From the NCBI RefSeq assembly GCF_900199725.1, contig NZ_LT904902.1:832781-896780 (forward strand): 64,000 nt of DNA. Reading direction: 5' to 3'. Below, piece by piece: positions 17,700 to 25,231 of the stretch. Below the pieces are notes generated by a model that made no database searches, was not told the DNA's origin, and was given only the letters and a program-made list of their open reading frames with translations. The translations under genes and the position numbers were made by a program. The stretch comes from Cytobacillus massiliigabonensis (lineage in GTDB: Bacteria; Bacillota; Bacilli; Bacillales; Cytobacillaceae). The first letter of the stretch is position 1; each line of letters starts with the position of its first letter.

Positions 17700-18122
17700 T
17701 TATTTTAATGATTTATTTTCTATATCCATCTGTTTCATTACCTCATAAAAAGAGATAATATTGTCTTCTTCCCCATTAATGAGTCTCTTATAGACTTTAT
17801 CAATTGGAAAAATTCTGTTCACGCCAAAATTAAGATGAATGATCTCACCATCCCCAAATACATCCTCTTTCACCCAGCATAAATCTAAATGAATATGCAT
17901 TTTTATCAATTGACCTAAATAGCTTCCCCATATAAAAGACATTGAATAAATTTGGCTTTCAGCAGGCTTACTGACTTTTAAATCATTAGAATAATAATCT
18001 AATATTTCTTCTAAGTCCGCTATATTATTTTCTGTATAGTTAAAGACTTTATCGAATGATTTGGCATATTCAACCGCTTGGCTGCTGCTGTTTTGCACCA
18101 TTTCCTCAATTTTCTCTTTCAT
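17700..18122 (-). CDS. hypothetical protein, ~140 aa
   Basis: From the ATG at 18122, preceded by AGGGGG six bases away, this encodes a soluble, acidic protein of 140 residues. The 14 extra codons to 18164 have no start signal. The fold looks mainly helical at the N-terminus, then has SMSFIWGSYLGQLIKMHIHLDLCW and a C-terminal VNRIFPIDKVYKRLINGEEDNIISFYEVM. The central 'GSYLGQLI...W' arrangement resembles small immunity- or DUF-type proteins, but I cannot assign a family. It stands alone on the minus strand. Confidence 0.7.
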   Translation of the reverse strand: MKEKIEEMVQNSSSQAVEYAKSFDKVFNYTENNIADLEEILDYYSNDLKVSKPAESQIYSMSFIWGSYLGQLIKMHIHLDLCWVKEDVFGDGEIIHLNFGVNRIFPIDKVYKRLINGEEDNIISFYEVMKQMDIENKSLK

Positions 18123-18266
18123 CGTTTCCCCCTGTAAAATCTTAGCACTATATAAATAATTCAATTCATCTTTTTAAGATTCCTTCTTGTGGAAACCAAC
18201 TTATTTATTTATGGTACATTCTTTGAACTTTCAAAACTAAAACGATCAGCAGTCAGCTAACAAGGA

Positions 18267-18737
18267 TCACCAAGAAGGCGGAGGCCATTCTTCAATTAAT
18301 TGCCGAATTAGTGCGATCTGTCCGGTATGATAACTGTTGTGTGCCATAAGAGTGGCTAAAATCTCCCCCCGGGTCCTTTGCAATCTAACGTCTTTTAGTT
18401 CATTTAGATCTTTTTTTGCTTCGCTGTCAGCTTCCTTTAACCCCTTACTGAATTGAAGAAGTGTGTCACTCCATTCGGTTTCATTTGACGGACCTGCTTC
18501 ATCTGGCCATGAGTCTGCATCATGCTCTGGATGTTCAGGCACCTTGCCCTTTAAGTAGGTAAGATAAAAATCTTGCCAGAAAATCATATGGTTAAGAACC
18601 TGCCACACTGAATAGGGACAGTTAGCAGGTGTATCCCCAGCTTTCTCCCACCGTAAACCCTCAAATACCTCCAAAGGATCAACATGAGCATTTACCCCAT
18701 GTAACCCGTTTTCGAAGAAATATGATGACATACGCAT
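18267..18737 (-). CDS. DinB-family protein
   Basis: Chosen start is the ATG at 18737, directly after AAAGGTGGGGG. The frame open to 18830 has no initiation signal. The 156-residue product has the DinB-fold histidines in VWQVLNHMIFWQDF and MAHNSYHTGQIALIRQL, with a tryptophan- and proline-rich end (EEWPPPSW). HNSYHTGQI is the signature helix of the YfiT/DinB superfamily. The enzyme is probably metal-dependent, with thiol-transferase relatives. It is unrelated in detail to the other DinB gene at 2329-2790. Confidence 0.85.
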   Translation of the reverse strand: MRMSSYFFENGLHGVNAHVDPLEVFEGLRWEKAGDTPANCPYSVWQVLNHMIFWQDFYLTYLKGKVPEHPEHDADSWPDEAGPSNETEWSDTLLQFSKGLKEADSEAKKDLNELKDVRLQRTRGEILATLMAHNSYHTGQIALIRQLIEEWPPPSW

Positions 18738-19037
18738 TCCCCCACCTTTACAAAAATGAACAAACCTTTTTCTTCCAACAAAATGAGTAAGTCTTTCGGT
18801 CTTCCCGCTGTTTATCGTATTTTTGTACATTTTACACCCAATAAAAAAGTTTGAATATTCAGCACTTTATATTATAACAGATATACAACAATCTGAGTTA
18901 AATAGTCAGACATACTTTTTTTAATCATTTTATTACTTTTCAAGCGACTTTATTGTAAATTACTATATTGATACTTAAAAAATTATCAGCACTGAAGCAA
19001 AATATTTATTAAAACCATATAAAGGGAGGAGCTTTAC

Positions 19038-19472
19038 ATGTTTTATGTTAATGTGGAAGGAGCCGTTTATAAAGAAAATAAGTGGCTGATTATTGAAAGA
19101 AGTATGAAAGAAGGACATGCAGGTGGTCTTCTTTCCTTCGTGGGAGGTACAGTTGAAAACGAGGGGAACTCTACCGATATTTTAGAAAGAACGTTAAGAC
19201 GAGAATTATTTGAAGAGGTTGGAGTGAAGGTAAAAGAAAAGATGGAATATGTAAGAAATACCTCTTTCAAATTAGACGATAGCAGTGAAGTCATTGATAT
19301 TGTTTACCTATGTGAGTTGGAAGAGGGTGAGCCGTTTCCGAAGAGTCCGGAAGAAGTGGCTGCTGTCTATTGGATGACAACGGATGAAATCGTTCATCAT
19401 CCCAAGACGCCCATTTGGTTAATGGATAGTATAAAGGAAGCCGAGAAACTCCTTAAAAATAAATCTTTCTAA
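19038..19472 (+). CDS. Nudix hydrolase
   Basis: A 144-residue protein preceded by AGGGAGGAGC. The Nudix box spans GGTVENEGNSTDILERTL then RRELFEEVGV (about residues 37-65). It begins FYVNVEGAVYKENKWLIIERS and has an EVAAVYWMTTDEI segment typical of MutT/ADP-ribose-pyrophosphatase-like enzymes. It is the first plus-strand gene after a long minus-strand run and is followed 39 bases later by a small membrane peptide and a strong terminator, so these two form a transcription unit. Substrate is unknown. Confidence 0.9.
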   Translation: MFYVNVEGAVYKENKWLIIERSMKEGHAGGLLSFVGGTVENEGNSTDILERTLRRELFEEVGVKVKEKMEYVRNTSFKLDDSSEVIDIVYLCELEEGEPFPKSPEEVAAVYWMTTDEIVHHPKTPIWLMDSIKEAEKLLKNKSF

Positions 19473-19511
19473 AAATCTTGGCCGGTTCGTACAGCATTGG
19501 GGGGAACATTT

Positions 19512-19664
19512 TTGAAGTCGTTCATTAAGAAAAACAAGAAAACGGTATTGTTTTCAATCATTATTCTCTTATTCATCGCTGGTTTGCTTGATATTAAATA
19601 TGAAGGATTATTCTTTCAGCTCTTACCAGCATCGATTCAGTCCTATTTAACTGATATATTATAA
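19512..19664 (+). CDS. small membrane protein, 50 aa
   Basis: A TTG start at 19512 lies six bases after GGGGGGAAC and opens a 50-codon frame ending in TAA. The product is basic at the N-terminus (KSFIKKNKKT) with one transmembrane helix (VLFSIIILLFIAGLL) and a C-terminal tail ending SYLTDIL. It lies between the Nudix gene and a perfect terminator, so it is almost certainly transcribed. The membrane-peptide pattern and good ribosome binding site support translation. No family recognised. Confidence 0.65.
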   Translation: MKSFIKKNKKTVLFSIIILLFIAGLLDIKYEGLFFQLLPASIQSYLTDIL

Positions 19665-19688
19665 TCAGTTGTGTCAAACAGCAGTAAG

Positions 19689-19725
19689 AACAGTGAAGCA
19701 GAAGATGGCTTCACTGTTTTTTTTG
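19689..19725 (+). terminator. terminator of the Nudix/small-peptide unit
   Basis: A perfect 11-bp stem AACAGTGAAGC / GCTTCACTGTT is followed by eight T. Confidence 0.95.
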
Positions 19726-19817
19726 TCTAAAATATTGACCATAAGAGCAAGAATGAGGGCGAAATGGAGAGCGAATACTTGTTAGAATGTGATCATTACC
19801 AATTAGGAGGAATGAAA

Positions 19818-20588
19818 ATGAACAAGATTCAAACTTTCAATGAACTGCACTCTTCTGAGGAAATTTTATTTCTTGGAAACGCTTGGGATCTGCTCTCTGC
19901 CTTAACGCTTGAAAAAGCAGGCTTCAAAGCAATTGGTACGACCAGCTGGGGAATTGCGAACTCACTGGGATATGCGGATGGAGAATTAATCGATTTTGAT
20001 AGACATTTAGAGATCATTAAAAATATCGCACAGAATGTGAAGGTTCCAGTTTCAGCTGATATTGAAGCAGGTTATGGAGAAGATTCCCAAACAATTGTTG
20101 ATCATGTTTTAAGAACGGCAGATGCAGGCGCTGCAGGAATTAATATTGAAGATTCATTAAAAAAACAAAATGGATTGAAAGAGTTATCTGTGCACAGTGA
20201 CCTTTTAAGCAGGATTAGGACGGCATTAGAAAATCATGGGTATAAGGATTTTTATATAAACGCCAGAACCGATACATACTTACAAAAGCAAAGTCCTCTG
20301 CTGGAGACGATTGAAAGAGCAAACGCATATGTTGAAAGTGGTGCGAGCGGGATTTTTGTTCCTGGTTTAATGGCGGATGATGAGATTAAAGAAATCACAA
20401 TGAATGTGAATGCTCCTCTAAATGTCATGTCTTTGCCTGGACTAACAAATGGCAGCAAGCTTAAGGAACTGGGTGTGAGACGTTTTAGTTTTGGAAATGC
20501 CCTATCTGATAAAATCATTGCTTATTTAGAAAGGAATGCTGTCAAATTAGTAGAGGCGATGGATACCGCTCATTTGTATGAGAACTAA
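19818..20588 (+). CDS. isocitrate lyase/PEP mutase-family protein
   Basis: About 256 residues from the ATG at 19818 (AGGAGG seven bases before). Another ATG two codons earlier is closer to the Shine-Dalgarno sequence than usual. The TIM-barrel enzyme shows LFLGNAWDLLSALTLEKAGF, TTSWGIANSLGY, VSADIEAGYG (metal-binding acids), GAAGINIEDS and INARTDTYL. This is the pattern of the phosphonopyruvate-mutase/carboxyphosphonoenolpyruvate group, including 2-methylisocitrate lyase-like and oxaloacetate-decarboxylase-like members. The catalytic KxxxCGH loop of true isocitrate lyase is absent. Alone in its unit, with a terminator at 20619. Reaction type uncertain: C-C or P-C bond lyase. Confidence 0.85.
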   Translation: MNKIQTFNELHSSEEILFLGNAWDLLSALTLEKAGFKAIGTTSWGIANSLGYADGELIDFDRHLEIIKNIAQNVKVPVSADIEAGYGEDSQTIVDHVLRTADAGAAGINIEDSLKKQNGLKELSVHSDLLSRIRTALENHGYKDFYINARTDTYLQKQSPLLETIERANAYVESGASGIFVPGLMADDEIKEITMNVNAPLNVMSLPGLTNGSKLKELGVRRFSFGNALSDKIIAYLERNAVKLVEAMDTAHLYEN

Positions 20589-20618
20589 TCTAGCAGAATT
20601 CTGCAGCAAAAGACCAAA

Positions 20619-20653
20619 GAGTGCGTTAATCCAAGCAGGATTAACGTCTTTTT
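20619..20653 (+). terminator. terminator after the PEP mutase-like gene
   Basis: The stem GCGTTAATCC / GGATTAACG with loop AAGCA is followed by TCTTTTT. Confidence 0.9.
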
Positions 20654-20763
20654 CGTTGAAGTTATGAACGAACAAAACACCTTAACAGATACACAAAAAT
20701 TTTTTATCGAATCGGGCCAGCTTGCTGAAGGCAGCGTTAAAAGATTAGAAAGGAGTGACTAAG

Positions 20764-21318
20764 ATGAAAAGGACTGTTTTATTTATACATAGTGCTGGTC
20801 CACAAGGCCAGGATCTAGGAAGCAGCAAACTGTCAGCGTATGTAGAAAAAGAACTTAGGGATACCTATCAATTTATTTTCCCAAAAATGCCTGCACCAGA
20901 AAATCCAAAATATGCCCCCTGGAAGAATCAGCTTGAAAAAGAATTAAAAAAGCTTAACGGAGAGGTCATTTTAGTTGGTCATTCATTAGGCGGTTCTGTC
21001 TTATTAAAGTACCTTTCTGAAGAATCATGTAGCCTGCCTATCAGTGGTCTATTTATCATCGCCTCACCATACTGGGGATTTGATGAAGATTGGCAATTAA
21101 AGGATTTCTTTTTGCAAAAAAATTTTGAGGAACATCTCCCAAAAATCCCTAATTTATTCCTTTACCATAGTCGTGACGAAGAGATCGTTCCTTTTTCACA
21201 CCATAAAATGTATGCAGAAAAACTTCCACAAGCAGCCATACGGGAACTTGAAGGAAAGGAACATTTATTTCTGAATGGATTACCTATTCTAGTGAATGAT
21301 TTACGTTCTGGCTGCTAA
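20764..21318 (+). CDS. small alpha/beta serine hydrolase (RBBP9/YdeN-like)
   Basis: A 184-residue protein. The chosen start is the ATG at 20764 with AAAGGAG eight bases upstream; an in-frame GTG at 20755 overlaps that site. The nucleophile elbow is VGHSLGGSVLLKYL, an acid lies in YHSRDEEIVPF and a histidine in GKEHLF, giving a complete Ser-Asp-His triad. FIHSAGPQGQDLGSSKLSAYV forms the first strand and oxyanion region. It matches the short RBBP9/YdeN-type hydrolases. A 32-codon frame just upstream (20664-20762) overlaps its ribosome binding site, and I do not count it as a gene. Confidence 0.88.
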   Translation: MKRTVLFIHSAGPQGQDLGSSKLSAYVEKELRDTYQFIFPKMPAPENPKYAPWKNQLEKELKKLNGEVILVGHSLGGSVLLKYLSEESCSLPISGLFIIASPYWGFDEDWQLKDFFLQKNFEEHLPKIPNLFLYHSRDEEIVPFSHHKMYAEKLPQAAIRELEGKEHLFLNGLPILVNDLRSGC

Positions 21319-21424
21319 ACAAGCTGAGAAAGTTGATGGGTATATATGGTAAAATAATACAAGCACAAGCCTATTGGTTAATATCAGAAAATAAATTTTA
21401 GGATTTGGAAAGCAGGCTCAACTT

Positions 21425-21772
21425 ATGAAGGTATTTAAAAGATTCATCGAGTTTCTCAATAAATTGAAGGACATAGACCTTTTAGGTTATAGAAATGAGG
21501 GATTATCCGATAAAGATAAAGAATATATAGACAGTCTCCCCACTCAAAATCCTTATGGAATTATCGGATTAATCATTGGTGCAATTGCATTTGCATTTGG
21601 ACCAAAATATGGTTTTATTCCTGTAATTACTCTTATCTTTTGCATCGTAACGATGTTTACATTTGATAAGGAAAAAGAAGATAATCCTTGGCCGTTTTAT
21701 ATAGGAATCATACTCTCTTTCATAGGATTATATATGTTCATTAAGGGCGAAGCTCATCATTTAATCCTCTAA
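21425..21772 (+). CDS. hypothetical membrane protein, 115 aa
   Basis: A 115-residue protein with an amphipathic, charged N-terminal 40 residues (FKRFIEFLNKLKDIDLLGYRNEGLSDKDKEYIDSLP). Three hydrophobic segments follow: IIGLIIGAIAFAFG, FIPVITLIFCIVTMF and FYIGIILSFIGLYMFI. The initiation region is weak (GCAGG about eight bases before the ATG). No family recognised. It lies between the serine hydrolase gene and another small membrane gene, all on the plus strand, but spacings over 100 bases argue against one operon. Confidence 0.65.
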   Translation: MKVFKRFIEFLNKLKDIDLLGYRNEGLSDKDKEYIDSLPTQNPYGIIGLIIGAIAFAFGPKYGFIPVITLIFCIVTMFTFDKEKEDNPWPFYIGIILSFIGLYMFIKGEAHHLIL

Positions 21773-21925
21773 TATTGCCACAAGCTAAAATCTATTTTGA
21801 TTGGTATATCCCGATTTTTCCGTTGTACGAAGGCAGCCATTTAATTGAAATAGGAAAATAATTTGAATAAATCCCTAAATTTTACACAACATACAGTTAT
21901 ATATACAAAAAGGAGATTATTATAT

Positions 21926-22117
21926 ATGTGGAATTCTCGAAAAAGCCGTATAGCAGAGGTACTTATTATTGTAGTAATTGGTGCCCTTGTTTCGGTAGTA
22001 AACACATTATGGTTAAGAGAAGATCTGCTCAAAAAAATACAATTAATCGCAAAAAGTACGGAGTCAAATATTGTTAATTCAAAGGTAACGGACATTAGTA
22101 CAAGAATGAACCCTTAA
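21926..22117 (+). CDS. small single-pass membrane protein, ~63 aa
   Basis: Starting at the ATG at 21926 (AAAGGAG 11 bases upstream) the product is MWNSRKSRIAEVL, followed by a hydrophobic helix IIVVIGALVSVVNTLWL and a charged, helical cytoplasmic or outer tail. The frame open from 21863 adds poor sequence with no start signal. No family recognised. The positive-inside N-terminus and clean helix support it being real. Confidence 0.55.
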   Translation: MWNSRKSRIAEVLIIVVIGALVSVVNTLWLREDLLKKIQLIAKSTESNIVNSKVTDISTRMNP

Positions 22118-22171
22118 CGTATTTATTGAGTGAACAGATATTATCCATTGTTGATTTTTGCGTAGTTATGA

Positions 22172-22398
22172 AAATGAATAGGCGGAGAATTTCCGGCTAT
22201 TGTATAAAAAGGGAGCAGAAGTAGCAGAAATAAGCGGAGATATTCCGCTTAACTGCTCTAAATAAGACAAAATCCAACGATTTTGATACTTTAAACGGAA
22301 AATCTCCCCTTTTTCTTAAGGAAATATCGGTATTTCCCCATTTAAACGGAATTTTTCCGTTTATTTTTCAAACACAGTTATAACAGAGTCATCTTAAG
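22172..22398. repeat. dispersed GCGGAAA/TTTCCG-type repeat, inverted relative to the 50.8-kb copy
   Basis: About 220 bases containing four GCGGA...TCCG-type near-palindromes plus the blocks AAGGAAATATCGGTATTTCC and AGTTATAACAGAG. The reverse complement of 50817-51040 matches it along nearly its full length, so these are two copies of one dispersed element in opposite orientation. No coding frame is evident. Confidence 0.8.
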
Positions 22399-22402
22399 AA
22401 GA

Positions 22403-22444
22403 TAAAGGACATGGCATATTCAATATGTCATGTCCTTTAAAAAT
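22403..22444 (-). terminator. terminator after the 22447-22923 gene
   Basis: AAAGGACATG-CATATT / AATATG-CATGTCCTTT forms a long stem, with TTTTTAAA on the minus strand next to the gene stop. Confidence 0.8.
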
Positions 22445-22446
22445 GT

Positions 22447-22923
22447 TTATCCCCTCACGCCAAACGGGTTTCTTTTTTCCACCCAGTATTGCACGCCGTA
22501 CAATAAAAAGGCTTTATAGTATAGATACAAGAAGAATTGAAAATTATTTAATTTATTTAGGCCTACTATTTTTATCTTTTTAAAAAGATTGATAAAAAGA
22601 AATGCAAACAATCCATCCGCAATGGCATTAAGCACGAGAAACTTTTTAAAATTTCCATACGATAGCTTAAGCAGCCACATCGAAAGAGGCATATAGGGAC
22701 CAATACTAAAAGGAAGCTCATTCGTTAAAAACGATTTTCTTTTATCGTAAAAAATCCACCATTTACGTTTCTGCCCAAACTTATGATTGATAATCTCAAA
22801 TATGATGATTACGAACCCTGCTATAGAAAAGCGTTTCATATTACGTTTTCCTAAAAATAGCACTGAAAGCCAAGGAATCACAATCATACATATATTAAAT
22901 ACGAAATGCCTTTTCGAAATCAT
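22447..22923 (-). CDS. hypothetical membrane protein, ~158 aa
   Basis: From the ATG at 22923 (AAGGTG about ten bases upstream) this encodes a basic polytopic protein. A TTG ten codons earlier is the only longer choice. Hydrophobic segments lie at FVFNICMIVIPWLSVLFL, FSIAGFVIIIFEII, MPLSMWLLKLSYG and AIADGLFAFLFINLF. The sequence KWWIFYDKRKSFLTNELPFSIGPYMPLSMW between them recalls uncharacterised Bacillus membrane proteins of this size, but I have no functional assignment. It has its own terminator. Confidence 0.7.
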   Translation of the reverse strand: MISKRHFVFNICMIVIPWLSVLFLGKRNMKRFSIAGFVIIIFEIINHKFGQKRKWWIFYDKRKSFLTNELPFSIGPYMPLSMWLLKLSYGNFKKFLVLNAIADGLFAFLFINLFKKIKIVGLNKLNNFQFFLYLYYKAFLLYGVQYWVEKRNPFGVRG

Positions 22924-23015
22924 AACTGATGTCACCTTAACCCTCTGATTCAACTCATCTTTATTAAAATATCCAAAAGAATCATTCCTATTCAGTAATC
23001 AGATCTTTTTTTCTT

Positions 23016-23183
23016 CTACTTATCTTTATCCTGATTCACTTTTAATATCTGTTTCAATGTAGTATGAATATTTGTAAGTGCGATTAAAATAGCACCTAAC
23101 ATGACAAACGTAACTATTTCCCTTGTAAAAAAGGAAACAATGCCAAGCACGATAAAATAGAAAGTGTATAAACTGTTTTTCAT
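23016..23183 (-). CDS. small membrane protein, 55 aa
   Basis: Not obvious because of its size: the minus-strand ATG at 23183, with AAGGGGATG eight bases upstream, opens 55 codons to a TAG. The product MKNSLYTFYFIVLGIVSFF continues TREIVTFVMLGAILIALTNI and ends in a charged tail KVNQDKDK. Two membrane helices form a hairpin. It lies upstream of the 22447-22923 gene on the same strand. No family recognised. Confidence 0.65.
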   Translation of the reverse strand: MKNSLYTFYFIVLGIVSFFTREIVTFVMLGAILIALTNIHTTLKQILKVNQDKDK

Positions 23184-23385
23184 GTCACATCCCCTTTCTT
23201 CGCAAACTATTTCTTGGAATATCTTTATATGGCTGGCTAATTAAATATGGATACACGTTCATGATGATAGATTGATACAGGCTTCACTTCAGCAAATGGG
23301 AATTATTGTGAATTGACCTTTATTCAATTATACTTGATATAGACATTGGTTCAATTTTTTTATAAACAAAAAAAGGTGGTAGACG

Positions 23386-23757
23386 ATGAAACTTGGTGCA
23401 TTTTCTGTAAGTTTAACTGTAAAGGATATTCATATTTCAAAAGCATTCTACGAAAACCTAGGCTTTCAAGAGTTTGGGGGCAATATAGACCAAAATTGGC
23501 TTATTATGAAAAATGAAAACTGCATCATCGGTCTATTCCAAGGAATGTTTGATAAAAACATCCTGACTTTTAATCCTGGATGGAACGAAAATGCCGAAAA
23601 TCTTGAATCATTTACAGACATTCGCGACCTGCAAAAGCAGCTTAAAGAAAAAGGAATAAAAATACTTAATGAAGCAGACGAATCAAGCGAAGGACCTGCA
23701 CACTTTACGATTGAAGATCCGGATGGCAATCAAATTCTTGTGGATCAGCATAGATAA
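23386..23757 (+). CDS. VOC-family (glyoxalase/dioxygenase-fold) protein
   Basis: A 123-residue protein with two beta-alpha-beta-beta-beta halves. The opening FSVSLTVKDIHISKAFYENLGF and the ending FTIEDPDGNQILVDQHR are the classical VOC signatures. The C-terminal DPDGN is common in YybH/YaeR-like and bleomycin-resistance-like members. AAAGGTGG lies just before the ATG. Metal-binding residues are incomplete, so the activity is unclear. The gene is immediately followed by a long tandem repeat array. Confidence 0.88.
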   Translation: MKLGAFSVSLTVKDIHISKAFYENLGFQEFGGNIDQNWLIMKNENCIIGLFQGMFDKNILTFNPGWNENAENLESFTDIRDLQKQLKEKGIKILNEADESSEGPAHFTIEDPDGNQILVDQHR

Positions 23758-23765
23758 AAATGAGA

Positions 23766-24256
23766 TTTAGCAAATAAATATGGGGTTTTGCAAATAAGCT
23801 GGGAGATTTGCAAATATAAACGATATTTTGCAAATAGGCAGACGGAGTTGCAAATATAAATGATATTTTGCAAATAGGCAGTCGGAGTTGCAAATATAAA
23901 TGATATTTTGCAAATAGGCAGGCAGATTTGCAAATATAAACGATATTTTGCAAATAGGCAGACGGAGTTGCATATATAAATGATATTTTGCAAATAGGCA
24001 GGCAGATTTGCAAATATAAATGATATTTTGCAAATATGCTGGCAGATTTGCAAATATAAATGATATTTTGCAATTAGGCAGACGGAGTTGCAAATATAAA
24101 TGATATTTTGCAATTAGGCAGACAGATTTGCAAATATAAATGATATTTTGCAAATATACAGGCAGATTTGCAAATATAAATGATATTTTGCAAATAGGTA
24201 GACGGGAGTTGCATATATAAATGATATTTTGCAATTAGGCAGACAGATTTGCAAAT
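23766..24256. repeat. TTGCAAAT array: 40-bp units made of two 20-bp halves
   Basis: About 24 TTGCAAAT boxes spaced 20 bases apart (for example 23828, 23848, 23868). Linkers alternate between ATAAATGATATT and AGGCAGACGGAG-like sequence, giving an overall 40-bp unit repeated about 11 times, with one 1-bp shift near 24205. Because 40 is not divisible by three, all minus-strand frames stay open and give spurious 120-155-codon frames rich in Ile, Cys and Leu. No leader, no unique spacers and no cas genes are present, so this is not CRISPR. It lies directly after the VOC stop codon. Confidence 0.95.
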
Positions 24257-24261
24257 AAAAT

Positions 24262-24309
24262 AGTGCCTTTCCCACTTCTAAGATCTTGGATTTAAGCTGG
24301 GGAGGCACT
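24262..24309. repeat. inverted repeat after the TTGCAAAT array
   Basis: AGTGCCT-TCCC / GGGGAGGCACT pairs across a roughly 25-base loop. There is no T run, so a terminator role is uncertain. Confidence 0.5.
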
Positions 24310-24321
24310 GCAACAAAATAA

Positions 24322-24464
24322 GATCATGGAGCAGATGAAACCTTCTTTATGTCTGCAGATGCAAATCAGGCGAAATGATGGAAAATCTCAGAATTGAAGA
24401 AAAAGATACAATTGGGCCTAATGCAGATGGCAATCAAGCTGTTCTATTCCTTAAAGTAGAATAG
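24322..24464 (+). pseudogene. possible gene remnant
   Basis: Two short frames read as protein-like sequence: DHGADETFFMSADANQAK, then after a TGATG the second frame MENLRIEEKDTIGPNADGN, ending in LFLKVE and a stop. They join naturally if one base has been lost or gained near 24377. No start codon or ribosome binding site is seen. I cannot name the parent family. This may be a decayed gene 3' end. Confidence 0.35.
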
Positions 24465-24537
24465 GCAAATCCAGAACGTTATATTATGGCAGAATAAGAA
24501 AGAATGGATATACCTATATCGTTTTGAGAGGTTGATC

Positions 24538-24972
24538 CTACGTACTGAGAGAATTTTCATCCGAAAATAACCTTTCTTTCACATTGTTTACCTGCTCTAT
24601 CATATGACCAATATTTCCTTCTCCACCATATAAGGACAGATCAAAAAAGTTATTATTTAAATCAGACCAATACAGAATATTTTCATCACCAGAAACCGCT
24701 ACTTCTCGCTTTAATCTACCAACATATACTTCAACGTAGCAATCCTGAAGATAGTATTTAAAATCCATTAAATGATGAAGGATTATATCTTCTTTGGAAA
24801 TGCTGGTTTCTTCAAGAAGTTCTCGATAAGCAGCATCTATACCTGATTCTCCTCTTTCAATTTTTCCGCCGACTAAATTACTTAAACCCTTATATGGGTT
24901 CTTCAATCTCTCACACATTAACAACATATCCATATCTTTGTTATAAACCATTAACACATTATACCCTTGCAT
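24538..24972 (-). CDS. Nudix hydrolase
   Basis: A 144-residue protein with the Nudix box VGGKIERGESGIDAAYREL then LEETSI (about residues 34-57). The N-terminus YNVLMVYNKDMDMLLMCERLK is typical of 8-oxo-dGTPase/MutT-like members. A short C-terminal extension follows. A weak AGGAGTG lies before the ATG. It stands alone on the minus strand. Substrate not predictable. Confidence 0.88.
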   Translation of the reverse strand: MQGYNVLMVYNKDMDMLLMCERLKNPYKGLSNLVGGKIERGESGIDAAYRELLEETSISKEDIILHHLMDFKYYLQDCYVEVYVGRLKREVAVSGDENILYWSDLNNNFFDLSLYGGEGNIGHMIEQVNNVKERLFSDENSLST

Positions 24973-25144
24973 TTCATCACTCCTAGTTAAACTGCTATGA
25001 ATCTCGTAACAATTATTTCAAATATTGACCATTCTCACAATACGTTAATTCCACTCTTTTCCTTAATAAAACACATTCCCCATATTGAGAAATAAACTTA
25101 CTTATTCGATTGTCATTTATTGATTTTCTTAGCTATTTCCTTAT

Positions 25145-25183
25145 AAAAAAGAAACCTTGAGAGGCAATTTAGCCAATCAAGGT
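25145..25183 (-). terminator. terminator of the sugar ABC transporter genes
   Basis: On the minus strand ACCTTGA-GGC / GCC-TCAAGGT is followed by TTCTTTTTT, about 50 bases past the permease stop. Confidence 0.8.
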
Positions 25184-25231
25184 AAAATATACAAAGAATG
25201 AAATTCAATAACTAATCAAAGACAGACTTGC

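Noticed and set aside
20664..20762. 32-codon frame upstream of the serine hydrolase gene
   Set aside because: No ribosome binding site of its own; it overlaps the Shine-Dalgarno sequence of the next gene. Might be a leader peptide, but no evidence supports it.
23766..24256. Possible CRISPR array
   Set aside because: The linkers between boxes are themselves repeated, there are no unique spacers, and no cas genes are present.
23705..24308. Overlapping 64-155-codon minus-strand frames rich in Ile, Cys and Leu
   Set aside because: They are translations of the 40-bp repeat array in rotating frames, with no ribosome binding site or natural protein composition.
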